Shown here piece after piece: positions 45,031-55,675 of a stretch of 64,000 bases of DNA. The notes under the pieces were generated by a model. That model was not told where the DNA came from. It saw only the letters and a program-made list of their open reading frames with translations, and ran no database searches. Origin of the DNA: Cricetomys ansorgei (Eukaryota; Chordata; Mammalia; Rodentia; Nesomyidae); NCBI GenBank assembly GCA_026225945.1, contig JAMJFZ010000239.1, positions 30,394,501 to 30,458,500 on the forward strand, read 5' to 3'. Made by a program: the position numbers and the translations under genes. The number at the start of each line of letters is the position of its first letter. Position 1 is the stretch's first letter.

Positions 45031-45495
45031 TCTAGGCATTGCCTGACTCCACTCCTCTACTGCTGCTATCCTTGGTGATTGCCTCAGGGCACTGGCACCC
45101 TCAAAACTGATGGGCTTCTTTGCTACAACTGGGCTTCACTTTCACCAGTAGCCTCTCACAGACTCTCTTCATGGTGCCAAGCCTCAACTTCTATGCATGA
45201 CCCCTTCAATCTTTTACCAATGGCCTCTCCTGGACTCTCACAGTGCCAAGCCTCAGTTGCTCTCCAAAGACCCCTCCATGTCCTCAAAACCAGCACCACC
45301 TGGGTGACTCTTATAATACCCAGTTCAGCTACCAGCATGAGATAGAGCCTCAGCCATTTCTGGAAGACAGCTTCTGTGTGTTGACCCTGAGGAAACACTT
45401 TCCAAAATTTAAGATAGAGTCTGATTTGCAGGAAAAACAACTGGTAATCTTGTTTCATAGGATGGAATTCTCATCACCATAGTAGATGTATCTTG
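45031..45495. repeat. Probable rodent interspersed repeat, class uncertain
   Basis: The text has an internal near-duplication: CTCTCACAGACTCTCTTCAT with GGTGCCAAGCCTCAACTTCT (45154-45193), and CTCTCCTGGACTCTCACAGT with GCCAAGCCTCAGTTGCTC (45225-45262). It continues with AAAACCAGCACCACCTGGGT (45286) and CATTTCTGGAAGACAGCTTC. I recall similar wording in a common mouse repeat but cannot name it reliably. A plus frame of 88 codons and a minus frame of 100 codons cross it, neither with domain content. Confidence 0.45.
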
Positions 45496-45649
45496 TCAGG
45501 ACCACCTCACCTCACCAGTATCTGGACAAATTTGCAAAAAAAAATAAAAACTCTGAAAGGTCTGGACTTTCATTTTCATTCTTTCTTGTCTCCATGTTGG
45601 ATGTGGCTGGCATGATGTCATGATGATGTCATGAGCTTCTTTACTTTCT

Positions 45650-45667
45650 GCCCCATAATGGGCACCA
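45650..45667 (-). other. Retroviral primer-binding-site-like motif
   Basis: On the minus strand the 18 bases TGGTGCCCATTATGGGGC match the lysine-tRNA (Lys1,2-type) primer-binding site at 14 of 18 positions, including the TGG start and the GGGGC end. It lies about two bases after a possible CA end of the LTR to its right, the expected arrangement for a 5' LTR. The mismatches sit in the middle. Confidence 0.55.
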
Positions 45668-46040
45668 TTTGTAGCTGTTAGGCTGCAGTGTGGGCTCAGC
45701 AAGAAAGAGACAGTGGCATTTTCATAAGTTTAAACCCTGTCAGACCTCAGCAGAGTGAACCACCATCATGGCCAATGGCATACTGGACAATGGAACCCCA
45801 GGTGTCTGGGCTCAGGTGTTTTTATTGATTCAGAACTCCTCAGGTGCAGATCATAAGCAATCAAAATTTCCCACACAAATCCAACACCTGCAAACAATAC
45901 AAAATGCCAAGACCTAGGAAGACTCTCACCCAACAGTACATAAAACAATTATGTTATACATAACTAAAAATATATTTCCACAAAACTTCCCACACAATAC
46001 AGCTGCAGGCCAAGATCTTTCCAACTTTTTGCTGTGAAAC
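45668..46040 (-). mobile_element. Decayed ERV 5' LTR, antisense
   Basis: On the minus strand a U3-like part (TTGTGTGGGAAGTTTTGTGG, near 45977-45996) is followed by GTTTGCAGGTGTTGGATTTG, TGAGGAGTTCTGAATCAATA and AAAACACCTGAGCCCAG with AATAAA near 45820-45825. The U5 ends near GGCTGCAGCCTAACAGCTAC at about 45670-45690, next to the primer-binding-site-like motif. Downstream of that motif (45500-45650) lies a short leader with TGACATCA repeats and no gag-like frame. The LTR left end (near 46040) is approximate. Confidence 0.6.
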
Positions 46041-48427
46041 ACAAGCCCCATTGTTGAGTAATTAGTCCAACTGAGTCACTCTCAAACAGGACTTGAGAAT
46101 CACCTTAGAAGTTTTCTATAATATGCATATACACATGTTCTACTCAGTTCAGTGATTTGGAATTCTGGGGAAATGGAGCCTGGCCACCATAGTTTATGAA
46201 TCTCCAAGACAACTGAAGCCCCATTACAAGAAGAATTTGGCCCTGAATTCTTTAGTTCCCAGTGTAAGATACTAGGGATGTCAATACCTTGTTTATTTAA
46301 CATTATAAACTGGTGTCAACATCAAAAGAGAATAGTAGAACTATGTCATTTACAATATTAAAAAAGACAGATTCATGTCTAGTCCTTTTAATAAAAAGTA
46401 TTCAAAGTATAAATCAGTCTTCTATTTAAACTTTAAATAAAGGGACATGAGTCTTCCTCCTGTTTCCAGGAAACAGTCTAGAATAGCTCAAAATGACCAG
46501 ACCCATGATTCCTCACTTTCGAGTAACAGCCTGAAGCTTGGCAGAGAGGATGCGTGTCATGCTGAGGAGAGAATGTTGAGAATCTGATATGACCTACGTG
46601 TCAAGAACAACAACAAATGCACACAACACATATGAACCCACTGGCCTTTTCTTCCAGAGGATGAGAACCAACTCTGCCTTGAAGCCCAACGTGAATTCAA
46701 ATCAAGCATTTCCACCTTGGATTCCAAAAACGGTGATAGCAACTATTGTTTTGTTCATTTTTATTTCCTCAAGGCCTGAACAACTAATGAAACTTGCTAA
46801 AGCTTAAGGGTATTTTTTTCATGCTTATTTTATGGTTATTGGAACGTTACTCAAACAGCTATTCTAGGAATGCCTCTTTCTCTGGTAAACAAAGTTCATT
46901 CCTGATGAGAACAGTTACCATTGCCTTCCTTCTCTCCTGATAAGAGCAATAGCAAATAATCTACAGAACTCCAGGAATCCCTTTGATTTCTTGCTGTATG
47001 TTTTGAGCTTAACTATGCTGAGAGCACCAACCAGAGAGGAAAGAGCAATTTGCTATACAGAAGTTTGCACTTTACCTCTTCTCCAATGGGAAGGGAGTAA
47101 GAACACCATAAAGTCAATCCCACCACTACAGCTAACAGCTCTTTCTGTCTCTCAGTGCACCAACAAGGCACATCATCCGCTGGCTTTTATAATGAGCTTT
47201 TTATTCACTGTATGTACAGTTGCTCGCAGCTAAAGTTTGTTATATGCATATATGTTGCACAATTAGTCTTTGATGATGTCAACTTGATCCAACCTCTTTT
47301 CCACCATGAAGTTGCTCAGTGAAGGAGGAGATATTTTAATGGCTTTCATCTCACCTAATAAAACTCTTCTGCTTCCAGGCAACTATGCTATAGTCAACTC
47401 TTGCTTATAACTTACTGATTATAACTTTCTTTACTATAAGTAATCCCTTCATATTAGTGCATCATCTATCAAAATGCAATGTTATGATTACCATTTTTTT
47501 ATTAAAATTCAAATCTGATACCCATGACTCTCTGTTAAATGGATCTAATGGTTTAGCAGTACATATTTAACAGCCAGCTTTTCAGATAGTTCATCTCAGA
47601 AAATAAAGGAAAAGGAAAAAGAGAGGAAGTAATGGGAAGGAGGAGAAGAGGGGAAGACAGAAAAAACACATCTGCCAATTTCCATGGTAAAAACACTCTC
47701 ACCACCATCACTAATGGCAAATACCAAAATACCTTCAGCTATCTAACAAAATTTCTGAAAACTGAGCAGTAAGCTCTCACAGTCAAATGCTTAGGTACCT
47801 TTGGCATTCCATTGCTTGATTTAACCAAACTTGCTCCTAATCTCCCCACGTTTTATTTTATGTACTGTGTGTTTAAAGAACTCTTTGTTCATTTTCCCCA
47901 TGGAACTCCATCCCTTTAAACATTATGCTACTCCCCTGGAAAGGACACACCTCACCATCACAGGCCACATGGCTCACACCCTCCAAAGAGTTGCTCATAG
48001 GAGATATTTCCCATGCACACACTGTATGCTTCTGTGTAAACTAAAATTCTTTCCTCTCCGATAATGCCTAAAATGTTAAATGATACTTTAGTAATAACTA
48101 CTTCATAATAATTTATTTAGGCAACTCTTACTTTTCCTAAGATGTCGAAGGTAGCACATTTGTCTAGTTCAAATACTTATAAAGTATATAATAATTAAAT
48201 ATAATAATGTATATAAATTTTATAGGCTATAAAATGAAATAAAATATAAAATGATGATAATTTTAAGCTTAAATTATAAACAAAATGCTTATAAACTGAT
48301 TTCATAGGGTGAATTAATAAGACTGTAGTTTAAGCCATAATAAAAAATAATTTGAGAACAACAATTATTACTTAAAAAAACCCTCACAGTTTGGTTTAGT
48401 CTGTTTTGGTATGATCGGGTCTGGTTT
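46041..48427. other. Unique or unresolved non-coding stretch
   Basis: No element is named with confidence. A purine-rich AAAGGAAAAGGAAAAAGAGA tract lies at 47606-47656, and an AT-rich patch at 48180-48285. The part near 47850-48060 has pyrimidine-rich, LTR-like composition but no diagnostic motif. Confidence 0.45.
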
Positions 48428-48564
48428 GATTTTGAAACAAGGTCTATGTAGACCTTGGTTGGCCTAGAACTTGCTATGTAGCACAAGCTGACCCCAAACT
48501 TGCATCAGTTCTCCCCCTTTGTCTTCCAGGTTCTGGAATCTCAAGGATATATCCCCATGCCCAA
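48428..48564 (-). mobile_element. Old B1 SINE, antisense
   Basis: GATTTTGAAACAAGGTCTAT, GTTGGCCTAGAACTTGCTAT (48458), GTAGCACAAGCTGACCCCAA (48478), TTGTCTTCCAGGTTCTGG and CAAGGATATATCCCCATGCC follow the reverse complement of B1, with high divergence. Confidence 0.8.
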
Positions 48565-49639
48565 CTTCAAATTCCTCATTTTTGAGGTTTCACTTCTTCC
48601 AGTCTTTATCCATGAAAAGTTAACAAAATAAGAAAATAGAATTTGAAGACCTTTAAATCTTAAGAGAGAACTTGACCTTCTCAAATGAGAAAATCACACA
48701 CCTCCTCCTATCAGCCTTTCTGGTGAGAATTCTTCTCAACGTGTTATGTAAGGAAAGGAAACAGCCTAGTGATTGAGCCTCAAGTGACCAACTTCCAAGT
48801 TACTGCAAAGTAGGCACATGGCAAGATGACCCTAACAGGTAGAAAAAAAAAAAGCCACAGAAATTAAACAGAAATGGCAAGGGGAGAGGACTCACAGATA
48901 GCAAATGAATAAAGAAGTAGGTGGAAATACACTCACAAGGAGAATGGTCTCGAAACTCCAGACACAAAATAAAATGAATAATGTTCCCTAAAAAAGAACT
49001 GAAGAACACAGATGGTAGACAACGTGGTCCTACAGCTCTGAGGATGAGATTCTGTTTAACAGATAGAATTACCTGGGAACAGAGAAAAAGCTGCTAGAGA
49101 AGACAATGTCATAGGCAGCACAGGAAGGGAGTTTCAGTAAAAATGTCTGCTACCTGTAGTGAATGATACAACTGAACAAAACACCCTGGAATGTTTCTTC
49201 ACAGACCAAATAAAGTCATTTCCTCTGAACCATTTCGTGGATGTCACCAGGAGCAGCTACACAAAAAGGAGAAAATATTCTTCAAAGTGTATGTAAACTT
49301 GGGTTTGGTGACTTAAGTATTTTTTTTTCAATCTGACATTCTTGAACTCTTAAAGTTATTCTGCCAAGTGATCCAAAACTCACTCTAAACTCTATAAATA
49401 CATGTCCTTCCCATACAAACATCACAAGTGATTTTCACTCACCGTGCAGTTTTTAACAGACAGAAAGACACACACCCGGTAACTTGTTACCACATTGTAA
49501 AATCTTTTTCAGATCTCATTCTTTGCATTATTAGTAGTCAGTTCAAATATATTCAGAGTAAACTGTAAAAAAAACAAAAAAAAATATCTGCTTTCTGTGC
49601 TCTCACAAAGAAGCCAAATTCATTGGTAGTGGGGCTTAG
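48565..49639. other. Unique non-coding stretch
   Basis: No element or exon is recognised. Confidence 0.5.
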
Positions 49640-50115
49640 ACCTCTGTAAGTGTAGATGTGTGTTGATTTAATTAATTATTCTCAAGGGTTCATGGCAGAA
49701 GATGGTTTATTCTTTGCTACTTCAATCCCCAGTCCTAGAAAGTTTCAGCCTCTGTACAATGTAACCTTCAAGCCTCTGTACTTCGCTCTGCCTCTGACTT
49801 TCTACTTCTTCTTTGACTAGCATGCTCTGATTCAATCTCCTTCCACTCTTTCAGTCTCTACTTCTCTCTCTTAACTCTGAACTGACTGTGAACTCTGAAC
49901 TGAGATCCATGAACAGAGAACTGTGACCTACTTCTGAACTGACTGCTTCCTTTTACATCCCAAGAGCTGGGATTAAAGGCATGTGCCACCACTTCTTTCT
50001 GAATAGAGTTACTTAAAGGCATGTGCTGCATTACAGAAGGATCACACGGGCATTGAATGTGATCCTTTCCCAGGGCAACTATGTTGCTGGATAAAAAAAT
50101 TAAATATTCCTCTAC
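49640..50115. repeat. Unnamed dispersed repeat B, copy 1
   Basis: Matched by eye to 62862-63723 in the same direction. Common landmarks here: TGTAGATGTGTGTTGAT, TTTATTCTTTGCTACTTCAA (49707), a CCCAGTCCTAGAAAGTTTCA block, a CTGAACTGACTGTGAACTCT part (49880), GAGCTGGGATTAAAGGCATG (49974) with CACCACTTCTTTCTGAAT, and TATGTTGCTGGATAAA ending TATTCCTCTACA at 50105-50116. GCTGGGATTAAAGGCATGTG followed by CCACCAC is the reverse complement of a B1 head, so this family contains B1-derived sequence. The class is not established; an LTR read in antisense is my best guess. Confidence 0.75.
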
Positions 50116-50128
50116 AGAACTGCGTTGG

Positions 50129-50334
50129 TTGTGGTTCTCAACCTTCCTAATGCTTTGACCCTTTAATACAGTTCCTCATATTGTCATGACCCCCAACCAT
50201 ACAATTATTCTTGTTGCTACTTCAAAACTAATTTTGCTACTGTTACGAATCATAATGTAAATATCTGATGTGCAGATGGTCTTAAGTGACCCTTGTGAAA
50301 AGGTCCTTTGACCCCCAAAGGGTGAGAATCACTG
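50129..50334 (-). mobile_element. URR1 (hAT-Charlie non-autonomous DNA transposon)
   Basis: Left end GTGGTTCTCAACC at 50131-50143, right end GGTGAGAATCACTG at 50321-50334, with TTGACCCTTTAATACAGTTC, CATGACCCCCAACCATACAA (50186), TTTGCTACTGTTACGAATCA (50233) and CTTTGACCCCCAAAGG between. This is the reverse of the copy at 15368-15579. The length (206 bp) matches a full element. Flanking 8-mers TGCGTTGG and ATTTAGAC do not match, so no target duplication can be claimed. It lies a few bases after repeat B. Confidence 0.92.
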
Positions 50335-50441
50335 ATTTAGACTCTCACAACTCTCAGTGCATCCAACATTAATTAATCAAGAGAAGAAAACATACGTGAA
50401 CATTTTTTTAGTTCATATAATGAGTCATGCTATTTTGTGCA

Positions 50442-50485
50442 TATTCATCTGGGTTATTACTGGTATTCATCTGGGTTATTACTGG
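50442..50485. repeat. Exact 22-bp tandem duplication
   Basis: The 22-base unit beginning TATTCATCTGGG and ending TTATTACTGG occurs twice head to tail (50442-50463 and 50464-50485) with no mismatch. No mobile element is involved. Perfect identity points to a recent slip or repair event. Confidence 0.97.
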
Positions 50486-50588
50486 CCTCTTCCACTATCT
50501 AGAAACACCTACTTAGATGGCTGCCTTTAGAAGTCCTGTTTCAACTTCTTCAACTGCATTGACAACTAGAAGCCTGTTCCTGTTCCAT

Positions 50589-50777
50589 GGGGCATAGCAG
50601 GGTCAGATAAGTGTTTGCTGCACAAGCGTGAGGACACAAGTTCAACCCCCAGAGACCATGTTTAAGAAAATCTAGGTGTGGTGATATTTTGCTTGTAATC
50701 ATAACACTGGGAAGATGCCTGCCTAACCAGCTGAGTTGAATTAGAAAGCCCCAGTTCCACACAACACACCATCTCAA
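50589..50777 (+). mobile_element. B3 SINE
   Basis: GGGCATAGCAGGGTCAGATA, AGTGTTTGCTGCACAAGCGT (50610), GAGGACACAAGTTCAACCCC (B box region), GTGTGGTGATATTTTGCTTG (50677), TAATCATAACACTGGGAAGA and a CAGCTGAGTTGAATTAG block follow B3 in sense. The end ACACACCATCTCAATAG lacks a long A tail. Confidence 0.87.
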
Positions 50778-50783
50778 TAGTAT

Positions 50784-50990
50784 AGGAGCTGACAAGATGG
50801 CTCAGCAACTAAAATCACTTATTGCCAAGCTCGGAAGTCTGAGTTCAATCACCTGGACCACGTGGTGAAGAAGATAACTGACTCTGCAAGTTGTCCTCTG
50901 ACCTCCATGCACACGATGTAGTATGCATGTACCCACATAAGCACAATCGAGCAATAAATAAATACATGTAATAAAATAATAATGATGATG
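50784..50990 (+). mobile_element. B2/B3A-family SINE
   Basis: AGGAGCTGACAAGATGGCTC, AGCAACTAAAATCACTTATT, GAGTTCAATCACCTGGACCA (50842), GACTCTGCAAGTTGTCCTCT (50880), GACCTCCATGCACACGATGT and the CAATAAATAAATACATGTAA tail follow a B2-related SINE. It starts six bases after the preceding B3 ends, in the same direction. Confidence 0.92.
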
Positions 50991-51034
50991 GCTCCTTTGG
51001 AATGATATCCATGATTGACTTTTAGCTCTAACAT

Positions 51035-51163
51035 GCACACACATACACACGCACGTGTGCACATGAGCACACATAAACTCTCCCTCTCTCTTTCTCTCTC
51101 TGTCTCTCTCTGTCTCTCTGTCTCTCTCTCTCTGTCTCTCTCTCTCACACACACACACACACA
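51035..51163. repeat. (CA)/(CT)n compound microsatellite
   Basis: A CACACATACACACGCACGTG part leads, after a short non-repeat bridge, to about 75 bases of CTCTCTGTCTCTCT and a final (CA)n run. The pyrimidine-only stretch can form H-DNA. The two frames of over 100 codons crossing it are products of the repeat. Confidence 0.95.
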
Positions 51164-52337
51164 TTTGTGTGCACAAATTTTTTAATTAAAAAAAACTTTT
51201 TTATTATGACATTTTACACATACCAGAAATGACTATATTTGCTTACATATTCCTTTCTGCACACACTGATTATGTAAGATCATAGATATTTAAGGGTAGA
51301 TAATATGTTATTGTCTCTGTTTATAATTAGCCTATAAATCTTAATGCTTAAAAATCATTCAGTAAACATTAAAGGTGAATACGTATATAGTACATCATAG
51401 GTTCTCAAACACATCACAATATTCAGCCCTTTCTACATCATTGACACCTAAGGAAATAAAGGTTCAGAATGTCTTGTGTTAAGACACCAGAGCTAACACA
51501 AGCACATTTTGTAGCAATCTTGTTCTGAACCATCTCCCACTGGACAGCTGAACATGTTTTAGAAATTGCACTTATTTAATCTGCAAATGATTTAGGCACA
51601 ACTAGTAATATGTTATTTGCTATACATATTTGAATCAAGAAATATATCTTCCACATCAAGGAAAGCTTGCATAAACAAAAATTAATCTCTATGTAGCATA
51701 TGTAGGATGGATGGATGGATGGATGGATGGATATTTAATGTTTCTTTGTTTCCACTCAAAGCTGAATTCCAGCTATCATGCCAGATCAAGGCAATCCCAA
51801 GACACGAAGGCCACCTCTACAAACACAGCACAAACTAACAATGGGGTTCATACCCCTGAATCAGAGCTACCTTTGATCAAATAACTTGTTCTAAGTGATG
51901 CTCCTGAAAAGTAATAGCTCCACAAATGGTCATTCTGTTATACAGACAGAAGTAGGATTATGTTTCCATCTCATAAAAATGCCTTAGTCTTGGAAGAGTT
52001 TGAAGCATACCACTCTGAAATACTCAGACATGTTGACTATTTTTAGTTAAAGGCACAGCAGCAAATCCATGCAAAGTGCTCTGACATTTTTTTAGCTTCC
52101 TAGAGCTAGTGGATGGAGCTGCCACGTGGAGATGCTTTCCTTGGGCTCCTTTTTAATAGTTACACTGTGCACAGAAATGAGAGGACCATTAGTAACATTC
52201 TTTCCTTGGAAACTAAGTCTTGTGAGGAAGGGAGGGGTGGTAAGTAGAGGGACGACTCCATAGTCTGTACCTAAAACACACAGACATAAGTAGTCAGTTC
52301 TAGTGCTGTATGGCACAATAAGGATGTAATGATGGTT
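51164..52337. other. Mostly unique; MIR-like piece near 51435-51510
   Basis: ACACCTAAGGAAATAAAGGT then TCAGAATGTCTTGTGTTAAG (51445-51485) resembles the reverse complement of the MIR core, where a GAGGAAACTGAGGC block leads to CTTGCCCAAGGTCAC. The similarity is weak. The remainder shows nothing apart from the GGAT repeat listed separately. Confidence 0.4.
51705..51733. repeat. (GGAT)n microsatellite
   Basis: Seven GGAT units without interruption. Confidence 0.97.
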
Positions 52338-52480
52338 CAAAATAAACTGTTATTCCTTTTATAGATGCCTAGAAAAGAGGCTTTCAGAGGCTCTGAACAC
52401 TTTCTCTGGTACAAAGCCAACAAGCATATATCTAATTCTTAAAGTGAAATCACATGACTTTGAGACATGGTTCAAGTTCC
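52338..52480 (-). mobile_element. MIR SINE, antisense
   Basis: TTTATAGATGCCTAGAAAAG, AGGCTTTCAGAGGCTCTGAA, CACTTTCTCTGGTACAAAGC and a CATGACTTTGAGACATGGTT block parallel the reverse complement of MIR, from the TTTACAGATGAGGAAACTGA core to the tRNA-derived B box. The copy is old but its order is clear. Confidence 0.58.
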
Positions 52481-52849
52481 TCTCTAGACAGTTGAGTAGA
52501 CACTACAATAAGTAAATTGAAGCAAAGGCTCTTTTCCTGGCCTTCCACCAGTGATCAAATCTGCTTACCTATATCATCAAGAGGATAGAACAGATGTTCT
52601 TTCCACAGCTGGGACACTAGATGGCTCAGAACCCTCGAGCTGGCTATATACCTGAAGCAGATGTGATGTTCAAGAAGCAAGCCAGTGAAACCACTATTGG
52701 TGAAAAATAATGTCAAAGGCACTGGGATCCAAATCAACACACCTTAGGACTTAAGCAACACCGGCATCCTTGCAATGCCTCAGATGCACACTCAGGGTGT
52801 TTGCATACACTGTCTGGTCATGGAATGTATTGCTCATGCTTTTGAAAGT
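52481..52849. other. Unique non-coding stretch
   Basis: Nothing is recognised. Confidence 0.5.
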
Positions 52850-53198
52850 AGGAGACTGCTTTGATTTACGACTGAGCTTCCCCCAGAGGCTTGTGTGTTA
52901 GGACCCAACTGATGGCAGTGTTTTAAGAAGTTGTATAACATATTGGACATGGAGTTTAGCTAGCAGAAGTTGGATTCTGGGTGCAAGCTTTTGAAAGTGA
53001 TTCCTGTTTCTGGTGCCAGGTCGATCTGCTGAGATGTGAACAAGCTCTCCTGGGCACTGACTCGTCCACTCTGGTCACCATGCCTTCCATACCATGACAG
53101 ATTCTCTCTCAAATATTAGTCAAAATAATCCTCTCTTCCCTTGAATTGATTCTATGAACATGATATTCTGACCCTGTGATAAGGAAGTGACTAATATA
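52850..53198 (+). mobile_element. MaLR LTR (MTE/ORR1E-like)
   Basis: TTACGACTGAGCTTCCCCCA (52866), GAGGCTTGTGTGTTAGGACC (52887), CAACTGATGGCAGTGTTTTA (52908), GGACATGGAGTTTAGCTAGC (52945), TTCCTGTTTCTGGTGCCAGG (53002), CTGCTGAGATGTGAACAAGC (53027) and ATGCCTTCCATACCATGACA (53080) follow an old rodent MaLR LTR in sense, ending AAGTGACTAATATA. The polyadenylation region reads AAAATAATCC. Near full length. Confidence 0.9.
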
Positions 53199-55224
53199 GA
53201 ATCGAAACAGCCACCAGACTCTAAGATTTTAATTCAATCAGAAATGGACCTGAAGCACTTCGGGCTGGGGGATTTGTTAATCTGGTCCCGGTATAATTAT
53301 TAACATTTGAATCCATTTGCTATATATTCACATAAGTACATTTTTGAAATATAATTTTTAAATGAGGAGAGAGAAGACCACAGTAAAACAAACATATAAA
53401 GCAAGCTAAAATATGGTGATAGCAAGTGTTTTCATTTGAAAATCCAGAAGGAGTGCATTTACACACAGTAGAAAGGTAGTAACAGATCTCAGCCCTAGGT
53501 CGCTTATATAGTGCCCTATGATCCCAGCCATAAAACAAGTCTTTTACTATTGAGTAAAAGAGGTAATGCTGACAGCTTACAGCCCTAGTGGGGAAAGGAG
53601 AGATCATGGAAGTGGAAACACCTTATGCAATAAGGCTAGGATCTGCAAAGCACTCAAAAGAATGAATGGCATTGTTACTATTGGTTTCTCTGCTGGTAAT
53701 TGAATCTGCATAGCTGGCAAGCACTAAGAGCTACAAAACCAAGACAGACAGCTCACGCTGTGGAAGTTTGTTTTCTTTCATTAATAGAAAGGGTGTTCTT
53801 CACACTTCTCCGAAGGATCGCCAAGTTGAATGGCAATGGAGTCTTACACTCCTAGTCTGCGTGTATTTTAAACTGCCGCTGACTGTAATCGGCTACGATG
53901 TCACTCTGATTAGCAAAAACATTTTTGTTTCTCAGCTGATGCTGTCTGCACACTGACTTCAAGCCTCGCTCCTTCCTCACCTCCCTTTCTCACACAGTCA
54001 CCCCCAGCATCAGAGGGACTACAGTCAGAAGCCTCAGTCTGGAACCACAACCACCTTCCCCCAGCGTGACCTTCAACCTTTCCAGGAATCCGTATGTAAT
54101 TGTGCTTATGATTCTTTCCCGATTTTGTTTACTGTGGACCACACATCCAGCTCAAGCCTGGCCTCAGAATCCTTACATAGTATGTGCTCTTTGACTGCTG
54201 CCTTCCTTCCCAGGCTCATGGCAGAGTTCAAAGGGGCCCTCAGAGCGCAGGACAAGCCAGGCAGGGTCTATTATTGCAAGATGATGATCACGGGTCCTAT
54301 GAGATAATCCTCCCTAATTATCTTTCCTCACTACCCCAAACTCTGCCCCTCTGTGCTTTTCCCAGACTTCCCTAATACACTTGTTGCATGCACACTTTCA
54401 TAGCCAAAGTACACAGGTGGCCACAGTGTTTCCCTCTGTTGATATGAGCTCTCTGCAAGATAAACCTCAAAGCCAGTGTCTGTCTGCCAAGGCGCTGCAA
54501 AACCTCCAAGCTAAGGATGAGGTCATTAACTCCGAAGTTTCCCTTATGAGATAACCACATCAAGCCTTTCTGACCCTCACTTTTGGCTGATACGTATAAG
54601 TTACAGCCATACTTCCCCCTGCCAAAGGTGTTGGTGTCAGCAGCTGGCTGAGGACTAAGGGATGAGAGGAGTTTAGCCTCCTTGGTAAGCTTTGAAGAAT
54701 GACCCCAGTGAGCTAGGTTCGTACTTGCTGATCCATTGCTTTTGCCAGGATTTCACCCTCAGCTTGAAGACAACCGACATGGCTGTCGTCAACCTAAACT
54801 CCATGCTGATAATCCTAGGAAGCAGAGGGCATGCAGGTGTCCCACCCACTGGGCTGGATCTCAAACATTGTGGGGATTGGGGGGCGGGCAGGTGCTTCCT
54901 TAAAATGAAAAGGACATCTTTGTAGGTGCCACATTATATTTTCACAAAGACAACATATGGTTATGCCTTGAGAATCTTAAAATCTACCACTGAAAAGATT
55001 TTCCCCTAGAATGTGATGTCTAACAGAGGCAGCCACCCACCCTGATGGAATCTCAAAATACCTCCAAAACTCCGAAGGTGCAAATGAAAACAAATGTTTG
55101 GAAGTTATCATTATTTCTTGACGACTGAAGTGACACGCACTTGCACTTCACTCTCAGTGTTCTTTCTTATCCATTGACCTCATAAGCAAGGAACCTTGTT
55201 CAGAGGCCTCTAGGCAGTGCTCCG
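53199..55224. other. Unique non-coding stretch
   Basis: No element is named. The part at 53790-53910 keeps several CpGs (TCTCCGAAGGATCGCC, CTGCGTG, TGCCGCTG, ATCGGCTACGATG) in a repeat-free setting, and the part at 54200-54320 is C-rich. A 62-codon plus frame covers the first block but has no domain. Confidence 0.42.
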
Positions 55225-55675
55225 TGAACATGCTGTAGGGGTCTGAAGGTTTGCCTTCCTCCTAATCCCAGACATTGCTTCCACTTCCAGTGTAAAGATG
55301 TGATGACATTAGGAGGTAGGACTTTTTGAAAAATGGTGTCATTTAGAGGAGATTATGATGGGGGAAATCTTCAAAATGAAACTAGTGCGCTTCAAGGAAG
55401 GAGCATATTCTCACATATTCATTTTCTACCCCCTCCCCAGCTCTCTCCCTCCATCGCTCCATCTGTCCCTTCCTCCCCCCCACCCCTTTTTTCCCCACCA
55501 TAGGAGAGCACACCAAGAAGGCAGTTATATAAGGGCTTTCTCTGATGCAACTGAACAAACCAGCATCTTTATCCTGAAGTCTTTGCCTCAAGAATGAGGA
55601 ATAAATAAACACCAGTTGTTTCAGCCACTGAGTTTGTGGTGCTTTGGTATAGCAGTGTGAGCAGACTAATGTGTA
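55225..55675 (+). mobile_element. MLT1/MST-type MaLR LTR
   Basis: AAGATGTGATGACATTAGGA with GGTAGGACTTTTTG (55295-55330), GGAGATTATGATGGGGGAAA (55348), ATGAGGAATAAATAAACACC (55593) and AGTTGTTTCAGCCACTGAGT (55613), then TTGTGGTGCTTTGGTATAGC (55634) and CAGACTAATGTG, follow an MLT1/MST LTR in sense. A pyrimidine-rich CCTCCCCCCCACCCC block sits in the middle. AATAAA occurs at the expected place. Confidence 0.83.

Noticed and set aside
44858..45046. Overlapping frames on both strands in the LTR segment
   Set aside because: They lie in U3/R of a decayed LTR; no retroviral gene family resemblance.
50802..51176. Minus-strand open frames of 124 and 103 codons rich in Arg/Glu repeats
   Set aside because: They translate the CT/CA microsatellite and the adjoining B2-family SINE in two frames; typical simple-repeat artefact.
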